In this document: positions 1-7,416 of the stretch, in pieces
Layout of the letters: every line of letters begins with the position of its first letter
Numbering within the stretch: position 1 is the stretch's first letter
NCBI GenBank assembly: GCA_910583675.1
Contig: CAJTYH010000054.1
Location: forward strand, 1-13,659
Length of the DNA stretch: 13,659 bases
Direction: 5' to 3'
Source: an uncultured Muribaculaceae bacterium
GTDB lineage: Bacteria > Bacteroidota > Bacteroidia > Bacteroidales > Muribaculaceae
Position numbers and translations under genes: made by a program
The notes under the pieces: model-generated
Seen by the model: only the letters and a program-made list of their open reading frames with translations
Told to the model about the DNA's origin: nothing
The model's database searches: none

Positions 1-94
1 AGTCAATTATAGCGAAGTGGCTTGAATACATAAAATAATTTTGAACAGTTACTTAGATTTCATTTAATCAAGATTTTTTTGTGATGTTGGAATA

Positions 95-1897
95 TCAGTC
101 GTTGAGGTCAATTGTCACACCGCCTTTGATGGATATCTTGATATTCTCGAATTTCAGACTCTGGTTTTTATTCAATACAACCCCTTCAGCAGCCTCGGTG
201 GTGGAAGCGGAGAAGATATATCTTATGCCATTGAGTCCATTGAGATTTTTCCCATGGCTTGTCGCCGTTATTACTATATGCGAAGTTACCGGAGCTGCCA
301 CACTTCCGGCAACAACATCACCTTCAACATCTACAGTCACGTTATCGAAAGTCTGTTCATTTCCATAAATGAACTCTGCATCTGGCTTAAGGGTGAGAGG
401 CACGCTATTGACAACATCCATGCTTATAGAGACTGTATTGAAATTGTATTTTTCAAAATCCTCATCCCATCCTGTCTCTGTATCATCATATGTAAGTCGC
501 AGGGCACTTCCGAAAGCTATCGGCACAACTGCTTCATAAGCGGTTTCAAATTCATATCCAGGTTCACCGGGAGCAGTAAGTTCGAAAGTGACTGGCTCTT
601 GTATCACCTTGGCATCCACATCCGTAATTGAGATCTCGTCAGGAATTGTAGCAAGAAGATTCGCAATATCGGGAACTGAAATGTTCACTACGTCCGTTTC
701 AGTACTTTCTCCAGTCCGTGAAAGACAGATCCTGTTCAATCCCGGTTTTACAAGAATTTCCTCTGTACCTTTGCCATTTTCCCACTTCCCTATATGCACG
801 TCCACTGGAGCCTTTCCGTCGTGGTAAATAGAACGAAGCAATGCCGTAAATGTCACGGATACAGGGGACCCATTGTTTACCGTAAAATATATTTGAGGAT
901 TAGCTATATCAAGATTGTTGTCCTTTTCATTGAGAAAGTCCGGGACATCCTCAATGGCAACCTGCGTGTCATCAATATTGATATCTGGATCCACAACACC
1001 TGTTATAGCCAAAAGAGTGGCATTTTCAACCTTCAATGTAGCATTAAGATCTACAGCACCAACCTGGCTGCTTGTGGTATTATCATCTATGGAAATATTT
1101 CCGGCAAAATGGATTGATGTGTCAAGCTGGAAATGCCCGGGTTCATACAGCCCTTCTCCCTTGGTGTCTCCCAGAATAAACCGGTCCACATTTATCCTCA
1201 ATTCAAGAGGGTGGTTTATATCAAATGTGGCATTTTCCATAAATACCAGGGTATGATAGTCCAACATTCTTGCAAATGCCGCCGTAGCAGGATCACTTAT
1301 AGTGACATTCCATCCCTCACTGAATTCTATTACATATCCCTTGTTGATGGTAATATCCCCATTATAGACGTCTGAGGTACAGTATACGTCAAATACCATC
1401 TCCATGTCCGTGACTGCTTCCTTTACCGACATGAGGTTCTTGTCGACATTATTGTCGGAGATGCTCATCTCTGACGTAAAATCCGCAGGCATGGTGAACT
1501 CAAGTCCCGGTGCGAACGGTACAGTGACACCATCAGAGGTGAAACGCGTATCTTTCAGATGAACTTGCTCGACTTTTACAGACGAATAGGTTGGATCTGC
1601 ATTCTGGACGAGAACATAATCGCCTTCAACCAGTCCGTAATTGGTACCATCGGCAACATCCTTTGCCGTGATTGTCTTGATTGAGCTTTCGGAACCAAGA
1701 TCAAGGATATTGTCCATTGTAAGTTTGCCAGTTGAACTCGCCGGCAAATAAATGGTCTCTCCCCCGATAGTGACATTAAGATCCATGTCCTTGCTCAGGT
1801 CATAATCATTGTCGACACAACCTGTCAGCGAAACAGACGCAATTGTGACAACATTAACAAGAAGAGCGGAGCTCTTCGTCAAGAAATGTTTTCGCAT
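95..1897 (-). CDS. Bacteroidales surface-type lipoprotein, unknown function (600 aa)
   Basis: The protein begins with a lipoprotein signal peptide: basic MRKHFLTK, a hydrophobic core, and the lipobox LTGC with the lipidated cysteine at about residue 27. The residues after it (VDNDYD) are acidic, which in Bacteroidota is compatible with export to the outer face of the outer membrane. The remaining ~570 residues are rich in Thr, Val, Asp and Asn, with alternating hydrophobic patterns that suggest several beta-sandwich segments. I see no catalytic motif and no transmembrane segment. Large lipoproteins starting with C-x-D-x-x-YDLS are familiar from Bacteroidales genomes, but I know no function. 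The open frame extends upstream to 2098. I chose the ATG at 1897 because it starts the signal peptide, follows AAAGGAAAA-type sequence (minus-strand TTTTCCTTT), and because a good promoter lies inside the longer frame. The gene is divergent from sppA and has no minus-strand partner inside the window. Confidence 0.85.
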   Translation of the reverse strand: MRKHFLTKSSALLVNVVTIASVSLTGCVDNDYDLSKDMDLNVTIGGETIYLPASSTGKLTMDNILDLGSESSIKTITAKDVADGTNYGLVEGDYVLVQNADPTYSSVKVEQVHLKDTRFTSDGVTVPFAPGLEFTMPADFTSEMSISDNNVDKNLMSVKEAVTDMEMVFDVYCTSDVYNGDITINKGYVIEFSEGWNVTISDPATAAFARMLDYHTLVFMENATFDINHPLELRINVDRFILGDTKGEGLYEPGHFQLDTSIHFAGNISIDDNTTSSQVGAVDLNATLKVENATLLAITGVVDPDINIDDTQVAIEDVPDFLNEKDNNLDIANPQIYFTVNNGSPVSVTFTALLRSIYHDGKAPVDVHIGKWENGKGTEEILVKPGLNRICLSRTGESTETDVVNISVPDIANLLATIPDEISITDVDAKVIQEPVTFELTAPGEPGYEFETAYEAVVPIAFGSALRLTYDDTETGWDEDFEKYNFNTVSISMDVVNSVPLTLKPDAEFIYGNEQTFDNVTVDVEGDVVAGSVAAPVTSHIVITATSHGKNLNGLNGIRYIFSASTTEAAEGVVLNKNQSLKFENIKISIKGGVTIDLND

Positions 1898-2017
1898 AAA
1901 GGAAAATATGTGTTTATATGTGTTTGTGTGATAATGAAACGCTACAATATGATAATGCATAATGGGAATCAAACGATGGTCAATCGAGTTGCTCGCCATA
2001 TATATGTTTCCATTGTG

Positions 2018-2048
2018 CAAAATTAGTAAAATTTTCCTAACCATCAAA
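2018..2048 (-). promoter_or_regulatory. Predicted Bacteroidota promoter for the lipoprotein gene
   Basis: Read on the minus strand, TTTG (2048-2045) is followed after 19 bases by TAATTTTG (2025-2018). This matches the Bacteroidota primary sigma factor pattern TTTG / TAnnTTTG. Transcription would start near 2012, giving a leader of about 115 bases. The site lies inside the 5' extension of the open frame, which supports translation from the internal ATG at 1897. Confidence 0.6.
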
Positions 2049-2166
2049 CATTTATCCCTAATAACCGGAGCCAGTGCAATCCATTCCCGACATAACACTT
2101 ATCAGGACGGACTCCACGGTGCCCAGGCAGTCCATCTACAACCAATCGAAAATGCGCTGACACATA

Positions 2167-2198
2167 TTTGGGCAATCAAAATATAATTACTATTTTTG
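2167..2198 (+). promoter_or_regulatory. Predicted Bacteroidota promoter for the sppA operon
   Basis: TTTG at 2167-2170 is followed after 20 bases by TATTTTTG at 2191-2198, an exact match to the Bacteroidota -33/-7 consensus. Transcription would start near 2204 and leave an untranslated leader of about 125 bases before sppA. I found no comparable site before lpxK, punA or thiL, so this promoter probably serves the whole sppA-lpxK-punA-thiL run. Confidence 0.6.
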
Positions 2199-2328
2199 TT
2201 GCATAAAATATAACGTGTGGATTGCAATTCAACGCTTTTCACACAATGCGTAAAACTGTAAACGGAGTAGGCTTGCCCGACAGCGAAGACTTTCATGACA
2301 AGTCAAAAGACAGAAAAAATACAACGTA

Positions 2329-4101
2329 ATGCTTAAACGATATTTCATATCCATGCTTGGCGCGTTGACCGCCATATGGATTTCCGCCATGCTTATCATC
2401 GTGCTTGGAATGACATTTGCCATCAGCTCTTTAATAAAATCCTTTGATTCATCCAAACCGATTACAAAAGTTGAAAAGAACAGCGTTCTTTACGTCAACC
2501 TATCAGGAATAATTGAAGAAAAATCATCCACACCGAATATCTACGACATAATAAACGAAAAGCCTCGGCCGGATGTCCTGAGTGATATAATTGATGCCAT
2601 TGACGCAGCACGCTCCGACAGGAAGATCGCAGGCATATATGTCAATTGCGAAGGCTCTTCTGCAGGAATTGCATCACGAGAGTCCATTCGCAAGGCTCTT
2701 GACAATTTCAGGAAAAGTGGCAAATGGATAGTATCTTATGCCGATACATATTCACAAGGAGATTATTATACCGCTTCAGTTGCCGATGAAATGTATCTTA
2801 ACCCCATTGGGGAAGTAGACCTCAGAGGATTGGTCTCTGCAGTGCCATTTTTCAAAGGGTTGCTTGACAAGATGGGAGTTGAAATGCAAGTAGTAAAAGT
2901 CGGGACATTCAAAAGTGCCGTCGAGCCGTTCATCCTCACCCACATGAGTGAAGCAAACCGATTGCAAACGAACACATACCTTGACAATATCTGGAAAAAA
3001 ATCACTGAAGACATATCAAAATCACGCGGTATCAGTCCAGAAAGCCTTAACCAATTCGCAGACAGCATGGGGGCATTAATTCCTGCAGAACAATTGGCAG
3101 ATCTTAAGATTGTAGACGGTCTCAAATATGCCAACGAAATGGAAAAATACCTTAAGGGCAAAACAGGGAAATCCGACGATGATGACTTGAATTTGATTGC
3201 CATTGACAACTATCTCTCGTCAAATCCGGATATTCCGAACAGGAAAGATGCCAAGAACAAAATTGCGGTTTATTATGCCTGTGGCGACATTACCGAAAAC
3301 GGCACCGAGGGGATCGCATCCGATCGTGTTGCCCCTGACATCCTGGATTTGGCAGAAGACGACGATATAGATGCCATGGTATTGCGTGTTAATTCCGGCG
3401 GCGGTTCTGCATTCGCATCCGAACAGATCTGGCATGCCATAGAAGTGTTCAAGGACAAAGGCAAGACCGTATATGTATCCATGGGGGATGTTGCCGCCTC
3501 AGGAGGTTATTACATTTCTTGCGGAGCCGAAAAAATATATGCAGAACCGACAACACTCACAGGTTCCATAGGCATTTTTGGTCTTATACCCTGCGCGAAA
3601 GGACTTATGAATGAAAAATTAGGAGTCAATGTGGATTTCGTACAAACCAACGCAAATTCCTCCGCTCCCAATATATATGAACCCATGACACCATATCAGC
3701 ATGCACGCATGCAGAAGATGGTAGAAAGGGGTTATGATCTGTTCACACGCCGATGCGCCGACGGAAGACACATGTCACAAGATTCAATAAAGGCTATTGC
3801 CGAGGGACGCGTATGGGATGGAATGACGGCACAAAAAATAGGATTGGTTGACGAACTTGGATCGTTGAATGATGCCATAAATGCCCTTGCAAAGGCAAAA
3901 GGATACGGCAAATACCAGATCGTCAACTACCCATCAACAAAAGACTCCTTCCTTGACATGCTGATGAAACTTGATTCGCAGATGAAAACCAAAGCGATTA
4001 AAGAGGAACTTGGAATACACTATCCCATCTATCAGCGATTAAAGGAGATACAGCAAATGGATCCCGTTCAGGCGCGGATGGAATCGGTCATAATCGACTA
4101 G
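2329..4101 (+). CDS. sppA: Signal peptide peptidase SppA, 67K type
   Basis: SppA is a membrane-anchored serine protease of family S49 that degrades leftover signal peptides after protein export. The protein has one N-terminal transmembrane segment (about residues 10-37) and two tandem S49 domains, as in the long E. coli form; 590 residues is close to that form's usual length. The catalytic lysine is K195 in GTFKSAVEPF in the first domain. The catalytic serine is S391 in GDVAASGGYYIS in the second, so the Ser-Lys dyad is complete. Other conserved stretches are YYTASVADEMYLNPIGEVDLRG-like sequence at about 146-167 (shown in part here) and TLTGSIGIFG at 409-418. The ATG overlaps the TAA of a short upstream frame (TAATG). 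It is first in an operon with lpxK 69 bases downstream. Identification is firm. Confidence 0.96.
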   Translation: MLKRYFISMLGALTAIWISAMLIIVLGMTFAISSLIKSFDSSKPITKVEKNSVLYVNLSGIIEEKSSTPNIYDIINEKPRPDVLSDIIDAIDAARSDRKIAGIYVNCEGSSAGIASRESIRKALDNFRKSGKWIVSYADTYSQGDYYTASVADEMYLNPIGEVDLRGLVSAVPFFKGLLDKMGVEMQVVKVGTFKSAVEPFILTHMSEANRLQTNTYLDNIWKKITEDISKSRGISPESLNQFADSMGALIPAEQLADLKIVDGLKYANEMEKYLKGKTGKSDDDDLNLIAIDNYLSSNPDIPNRKDAKNKIAVYYACGDITENGTEGIASDRVAPDILDLAEDDDIDAMVLRVNSGGGSAFASEQIWHAIEVFKDKGKTVYVSMGDVAASGGYYISCGAEKIYAEPTTLTGSIGIFGLIPCAKGLMNEKLGVNVDFVQTNANSSAPNIYEPMTPYQHARMQKMVERGYDLFTRRCADGRHMSQDSIKAIAEGRVWDGMTAQKIGLVDELGSLNDAINALAKAKGYGKYQIVNYPSTKDSFLDMLMKLDSQMKTKAIKEELGIHYPIYQRLKEIQQMDPVQARMESVIID

Positions 4102-4170
4102 AAACCAGAATTACCAGAAATTTCCCTTGGTATGATTGCAAGACCAGGACATACCTAAAACATCACGGAT

Positions 4171-5259
4171 TTGGCAAAGAACAAAATAATATCCAATCTG
4201 ATATTACTTCCGCTATCCAAGCTCTACGGCTTAGGGATAGCGGTCAGAAATCTGATGTTCAAATGGCACATCCTGAAGCAAAAGGAATTTCAGGTGCCAG
4301 TTATCGTAGTGGGAAATATAAGCGCTGGAGGGACCGGAAAAACCCCTCATACTGAGTATATCATAACTCTGCTGCAATACAAGTATCACATTGGGATGTT
4401 GAGCAGGGGGTACAAGCGCTCTACAAAAGGATTCGTACTGGCGACACGTCGTTCCACCCCTTTAGACATCGGCGATGAGCCATATCAGATTTATCAAAAA
4501 TTCGGACGTGACATAACTGTGGCTGTTTGCGAGGATAGGTGTCACGGCATTGAAGAGATGTTGCGTCTTGATCCAAGGATAAACCTGATAGTCCTTGATG
4601 ATGCATTTCAGCACAGATATGTGAAACCGACACTGTCAATCGTACTGACTGAATTCAACAATCCGGTATTTTACGACAAGCTCTTACCACTCGGAAGATT
4701 GCGTGAACCCCAGAGTGCCATTTACCGGGCAGACATGGTCATAGTCACCAAATGCCCTGATCAACTTAACCCGTTGGAATATCGTATATTCAAGAACAAT
4801 CTCAAACTCTTCCCATTCCAAAAGTTTTTTTTTTCACGTTATAACTACGGAGGGCTAAAACCGCTTTTCCCGGATGAGGCAACGGAAAATTTGCAATTCA
4901 ACTGGCTTAATGAAAACGATACGATATTGGTCTTATCGGGGATTGCAAATCCCAAACCATTGATACGGTTTCTGAAAGGCTTTGGCGCAAAAGTAAAAGT
5001 AAAACTGTTTCCTGACCACCATAATTTTTCAAGGAAGGATCTGGAAGCCATTGTAAAACGTTTCAACGAGATTGAAGGGAACCGTAAATACATCGTTACC
5101 ACGGAAAAGGATGCCGTCCGTCTGACCAACAATCCATATTTCCCTCATGGCTTGAAGAAACACATATATTACATCCCGATAGAAGTCCGATTCGACCCCA
5201 TGAATTCACAGACTTTTGACCTGGAAATACAGAAAGCCCTTCTGAACGCAATAAGATGA
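4171..5259 (+). CDS. lpxK: Tetraacyldisaccharide 4'-kinase LpxK
   Basis: LpxK transfers the gamma-phosphate of ATP to the 4' position of the lipid A disaccharide precursor, at the cytoplasmic face of the inner membrane. Visible motifs are the Walker A loop GNISAGGTGKTP (residues 48-59), LSRGY (77-81), GDEP (101-104), the Walker B-like LDDAFQHR (142-149, with the D143-D144 pair) and LPLGRLREP (172-180). The first ~30 residues form the hydrophobic membrane-associated helix typical of the family, and 362 residues is a normal length. The start appears to be TTG: an in-frame stop lies at 4156-4158, and the first in-frame ATG (codon 29) would remove the N-terminal helix. A run of ten T at 4825-4834 encodes the FFF near residue 220. 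It lies between sppA and punA and has no promoter of its own that I can see. Confidence 0.95.
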   Translation: MAKNKIISNLILLPLSKLYGLGIAVRNLMFKWHILKQKEFQVPVIVVGNISAGGTGKTPHTEYIITLLQYKYHIGMLSRGYKRSTKGFVLATRRSTPLDIGDEPYQIYQKFGRDITVAVCEDRCHGIEEMLRLDPRINLIVLDDAFQHRYVKPTLSIVLTEFNNPVFYDKLLPLGRLREPQSAIYRADMVIVTKCPDQLNPLEYRIFKNNLKLFPFQKFFFSRYNYGGLKPLFPDEATENLQFNWLNENDTILVLSGIANPKPLIRFLKGFGAKVKVKLFPDHHNFSRKDLEAIVKRFNEIEGNRKYIVTTEKDAVRLTNNPYFPHGLKKHIYYIPIEVRFDPMNSQTFDLEIQKALLNAIR

Positions 5260-5350
5260 CCTCCGAATGCAATTGCATAGAGCAATATGCAGAGGCTGAA
5301 AACAAATATAGATCAAACGACGTTTCAACAAAAAGTAAAACCCATACAAC

Positions 5351-6163
5351 ATGTTAGAAAATATAAAACGTACCGCCGACTACTTGCGCTCCAAAGTTTC
5401 AGACATGCCAAAACTGGCAATAATACTTGGCACCGGCTTAGGACCGCTTGCGGAAATGATTGAGAACAAAATAACAATCCCATATTCGGAAATTCCAAAC
5501 TTTCCGGTATCAACTGTTGAAGGGCACAGTGGTAATTTCATATTTGGAGATCTTGCAGGCAAACGCGTAATGGCCATGCAGGGGCGCTTCCATTATTATG
5601 AAGGATATGACATGAAAACTGTCACCTTCCCCGTAAGGGTAATGCGTGCACTTGGAGTGGATACCTTGATCGTGTCCAACGCTGCAGGCGGCATGAACAA
5701 GGAGTTCAAGGTAGGGGACGTCATGGTCATAACTGATCACATAAATCTTTTCCCTGAGAACCCTCTGCGCGGAAAAAATTACAAGGAACTTGGTGACCGT
5801 TTTCCTGCAATGACAGAAGCCTACAGCCACAGGCTTGTCGCCATTGCCGACCAGATAGCTGCGGAAAAGGGAATACGCCTCATGCACGGGGTATATGTCG
5901 GCACTACCGGCCCTACATTCGAAACACCGGCAGAATATGAATATTTCAGAGTAATTGGAGGCGATGCCGTAGGCATGTCCACAGTCCCTGAAGTTATAGT
6001 TGCACGCCATGGTGGAATGGAAGTTTTCGGTTTGTCCGTAATTACAGACCTCGGTGGCAAGGATATCACCGACGTTCCTTCCCATGAAGAGGTGCAACAG
6101 GCTGCCATAAAGGCTGAACCCGTAACGAAAGAACTCGTAAAAGCACTCGTTGGACGAATGTGA
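5351..6163 (+). CDS. punA: Purine nucleoside phosphorylase, trimeric (family 2) type
   Basis: This enzyme cleaves purine nucleosides with phosphate to give the free base and ribose-1-phosphate in purine salvage. The trimeric-family landmarks are all present: the phosphate loop GTGLG (27-31), EGHSG (57-61), QGRFHYYEG (77-85, with R79 and H81), SNAAGG (109-114), GPTFETPAE (187-195, with E191 matching human E201) and GMSTVPEV (208-215, with M209 and S210). The length of 270 residues is typical. The human base-binding residue N243 is replaced by D233 in SVITD; in human PNP, changing this Asn to Asp is known to broaden use toward adenosine, so the 6-amino purines may be accepted here. That last point is inference. 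It follows lpxK by 91 bases and precedes thiL, with a hairpin between. Confidence 0.94.
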   Translation: MLENIKRTADYLRSKVSDMPKLAIILGTGLGPLAEMIENKITIPYSEIPNFPVSTVEGHSGNFIFGDLAGKRVMAMQGRFHYYEGYDMKTVTFPVRVMRALGVDTLIVSNAAGGMNKEFKVGDVMVITDHINLFPENPLRGKNYKELGDRFPAMTEAYSHRLVAIADQIAAEKGIRLMHGVYVGTTGPTFETPAEYEYFRVIGGDAVGMSTVPEVIVARHGGMEVFGLSVITDLGGKDITDVPSHEEVQQAAIKAEPVTKELVKALVGRM

Positions 6164-6178
6164 AATTGAAACATATGG

Positions 6179-6218
6179 ATGTGGGAGACGCGCGCAATCA
6201 TCTGGCGTGTCCCCACAT
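6179..6218 (+). terminator. Strong hairpin between punA and thiL (possible terminator or processing site)
   Basis: The arms 6179-6193 and 6205-6218 pair over 14 positions (ATGTGGG, one bulged A, then GACGCGC against GCGTGTC and CCCACAT), with one G-T pair and an 11-base loop. The bases after it (TTGTATATTT) are T-rich but not a clean run, so full termination is uncertain. It starts 15 bases after the punA stop and ends 33 bases before thiL. It could reduce thiL expression relative to upstream genes, stabilise the 3' end of the upstream message, or mark a processing site. I see no separate thiL promoter. Confidence 0.55.
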
Positions 6219-6251
6219 TTGTATATTTAGGAACGACCAGTTGAAAAACAA

Positions 6252-7301
6252 ATGAGCGTAGAAGAAAAACAGACAGAGATAGCGACTTTGGGAGAATTCG
6301 GCCTGATAGATCGCCTTACCAAAGACATAGAACTTGTAAATGCCTCATCAAAAAAGGGTGTAGGAGATGACTGTGCCGTGATAGAATGCAAGGATACGGA
6401 ACTCCTCGTTTCCACCGACATGTTAGTGGAAGGGGTGCATTTCGATCTCACATATGTACCACTAAAACATTTAGGATACAAAGCGGCTGTGGTAAATTTC
6501 TCTGACATATATGCCATGAACGGACATCCACGTCAGATCACAGTCTCACTTGCCATAAGCAAGCGCTTTACCTTGGAACATATAGAACAACTATATGCCG
6601 GCATAAGACTTGCATGTGAAATATATGGTGTAGACATAGTAGGAGGGGACACCACATCGTCACGCGCCGGCCTTGTCATTTCCATCACATGCATAGGCGA
6701 TGCGCCAAAGGAGAAGATCGCATATCGTTCAGGTGCCAAGGACACGGATCTCATATGTGTTTCCGGAGACTTAGGATCTTCATATATGGGATTGCAATTA
6801 TTGGAACGCGAAAAAGTAGCATCTGCCGGACAAACCGACTTTGTGCCGCAGTTTCAAGGGAAAGAATATCTAATAGAGCGCCAACTTAAGCCCGAGGCAA
6901 GGCGTGATATCATAGAGGAACTTGAAAAGGCATCGATAGTTCCCACATCCATGATGGATATTTCAGACGGGCTGTCATCCGAATTATTGCATATTTGTTC
7001 GGCTTCAAACGTAGGATGCCGCATATATGAAGACAGGATACCTATCGATTACCAAACGGCATTGATGGCGGAAGAACTCAATATGAATCTGGTGACAGCT
7101 GCAATGAACGGAGGTGAGGATTATGAATTACTGTTCACGGTGCCCCTGCATCTACATGAGGAGATAAAGAAACTGCCGGGCATAAAGGTTATCGGACATA
7201 TCACAAAGCCAGAGTTGGGATGTGCCATGATAACTCGTGATGGCAATGAAATGGAAATACGCGCCCAAGGCTGGAATCCCCTTGCAGAACCCAATGCGTG
7301 A
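6252..7301 (+). CDS. thiL: Thiamine-monophosphate kinase ThiL
   Basis: ThiL phosphorylates thiamine monophosphate to thiamine pyrophosphate, the last step of vitamin B1 cofactor synthesis, in the cytoplasm. It belongs to the PurM/SelD-type ATP-binding superfamily. Diagnostic stretches are GEFGLI (14-19), GVGDDCAVI (36-44), STDMLVEGVHF (54-64), NFSDIYAMNG (82-91), the metal and nucleotide site VGGDTTSS (130-137), SGDLGSSYMG (171-180), MDISDGLSSE (235-244) and GGEDYELLF (287-295). All the expected acidic metal ligands are there. The length of 349 residues is normal. The ATG is preceded by A-rich sequence with no clear ribosome binding site. No thiamine pyrophosphate riboswitch is visible upstream, so it is probably not controlled by thiamine in the usual way. 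It closes the sppA operon. Confidence 0.96.
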   Translation: MSVEEKQTEIATLGEFGLIDRLTKDIELVNASSKKGVGDDCAVIECKDTELLVSTDMLVEGVHFDLTYVPLKHLGYKAAVVNFSDIYAMNGHPRQITVSLAISKRFTLEHIEQLYAGIRLACEIYGVDIVGGDTTSSRAGLVISITCIGDAPKEKIAYRSGAKDTDLICVSGDLGSSYMGLQLLEREKVASAGQTDFVPQFQGKEYLIERQLKPEARRDIIEELEKASIVPTSMMDISDGLSSELLHICSASNVGCRIYEDRIPIDYQTALMAEELNMNLVTAAMNGGEDYELLFTVPLHLHEEIKKLPGIKVIGHITKPELGCAMITRDGNEMEIRAQGWNPLAEPNA

Positions 7302-7354
7302 CATTCCTTGGATCTAATGCCGTGAATCAGTAGTGAAAATTTCCATGGGCGATG

Positions 7355-7370
7355 GTTGCCAATTGGCAAC
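7355..7370. promoter_or_regulatory. Perfect 16-bp palindrome on the nusB promoter (candidate operator)
   Basis: GTTGCCAATTGGCAAC reads the same on both strands. It overlaps the predicted -33 element of the nusB promoter (TTG at 7356-7358) and ends 7 bases before the -7 element. That position suits a repressor or other dimeric regulator. A hairpin role is less likely because a palindrome without a spacer forms no proper loop, and it lies upstream of the expected transcription start. The regulator is not identifiable from the window. Confidence 0.45.
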
Positions 7371-7385
7371 TATTTGCTAACTTTG
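7356..7385 (+). promoter_or_regulatory. Predicted Bacteroidota promoter for the nusB operon
   Basis: TTG at 7356-7358 is followed after 19 bases by TAACTTTG at 7378-7385 and then C, matching the Bacteroidota TTG / TAnnTTTGC pattern. Transcription would start near 7391, about 25 bases before the nusB ATG. This separates the nusB-yajC-ybbR-coaE operon from thiL. Confidence 0.65.
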
Positions 7386-7416
7386 CGGCTGAAAAAATCA
7401 TTAGGACATTTAGAAA

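Larger units (their letters stand above)
1898..2328. other. Divergent intergenic region between the lipoprotein gene and sppA
   Basis: This stretch separates two genes that point away from each other. It contains two promoter-like sites facing opposite ways, described separately. Close to the lipoprotein start there is a tandem 10-base repeat, ATATGTGTTT at 1906-1915 and 1916-1925. TGATAATG also occurs twice, at 1929-1936 and 1950-1957, 21 bases apart; all of these copies would lie in the lipoprotein 5' leader. On the sppA side a 27-codon open frame ends on the sppA start codon. I see no tRNA or riboswitch. Confidence 0.7.

Noticed and set aside
1..38. Open frame from the left edge ending ...WLEYIK with a stop at 36-38
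   Set aside because: Only 11 codons are visible, which is expected by chance in one of three frames. It could be the tail of a convergent gene, but the window cannot show it.
39..94. Terminator with a T7 run beside the lipoprotein stop
   Set aside because: The possible stem before the T run has only four AT-rich pairs, too weak to support a terminator call.
1898..2098. N-terminal extension of the lipoprotein frame up to 2098
   Set aside because: It would bury the signal peptide 67 residues inside the protein, and a good promoter for this gene lies within the extension.
6164..6251. Thiamine pyrophosphate riboswitch upstream of thiL
   Set aside because: The intergenic sequence holds only a simple hairpin; the conserved THI-box sequences are absent.
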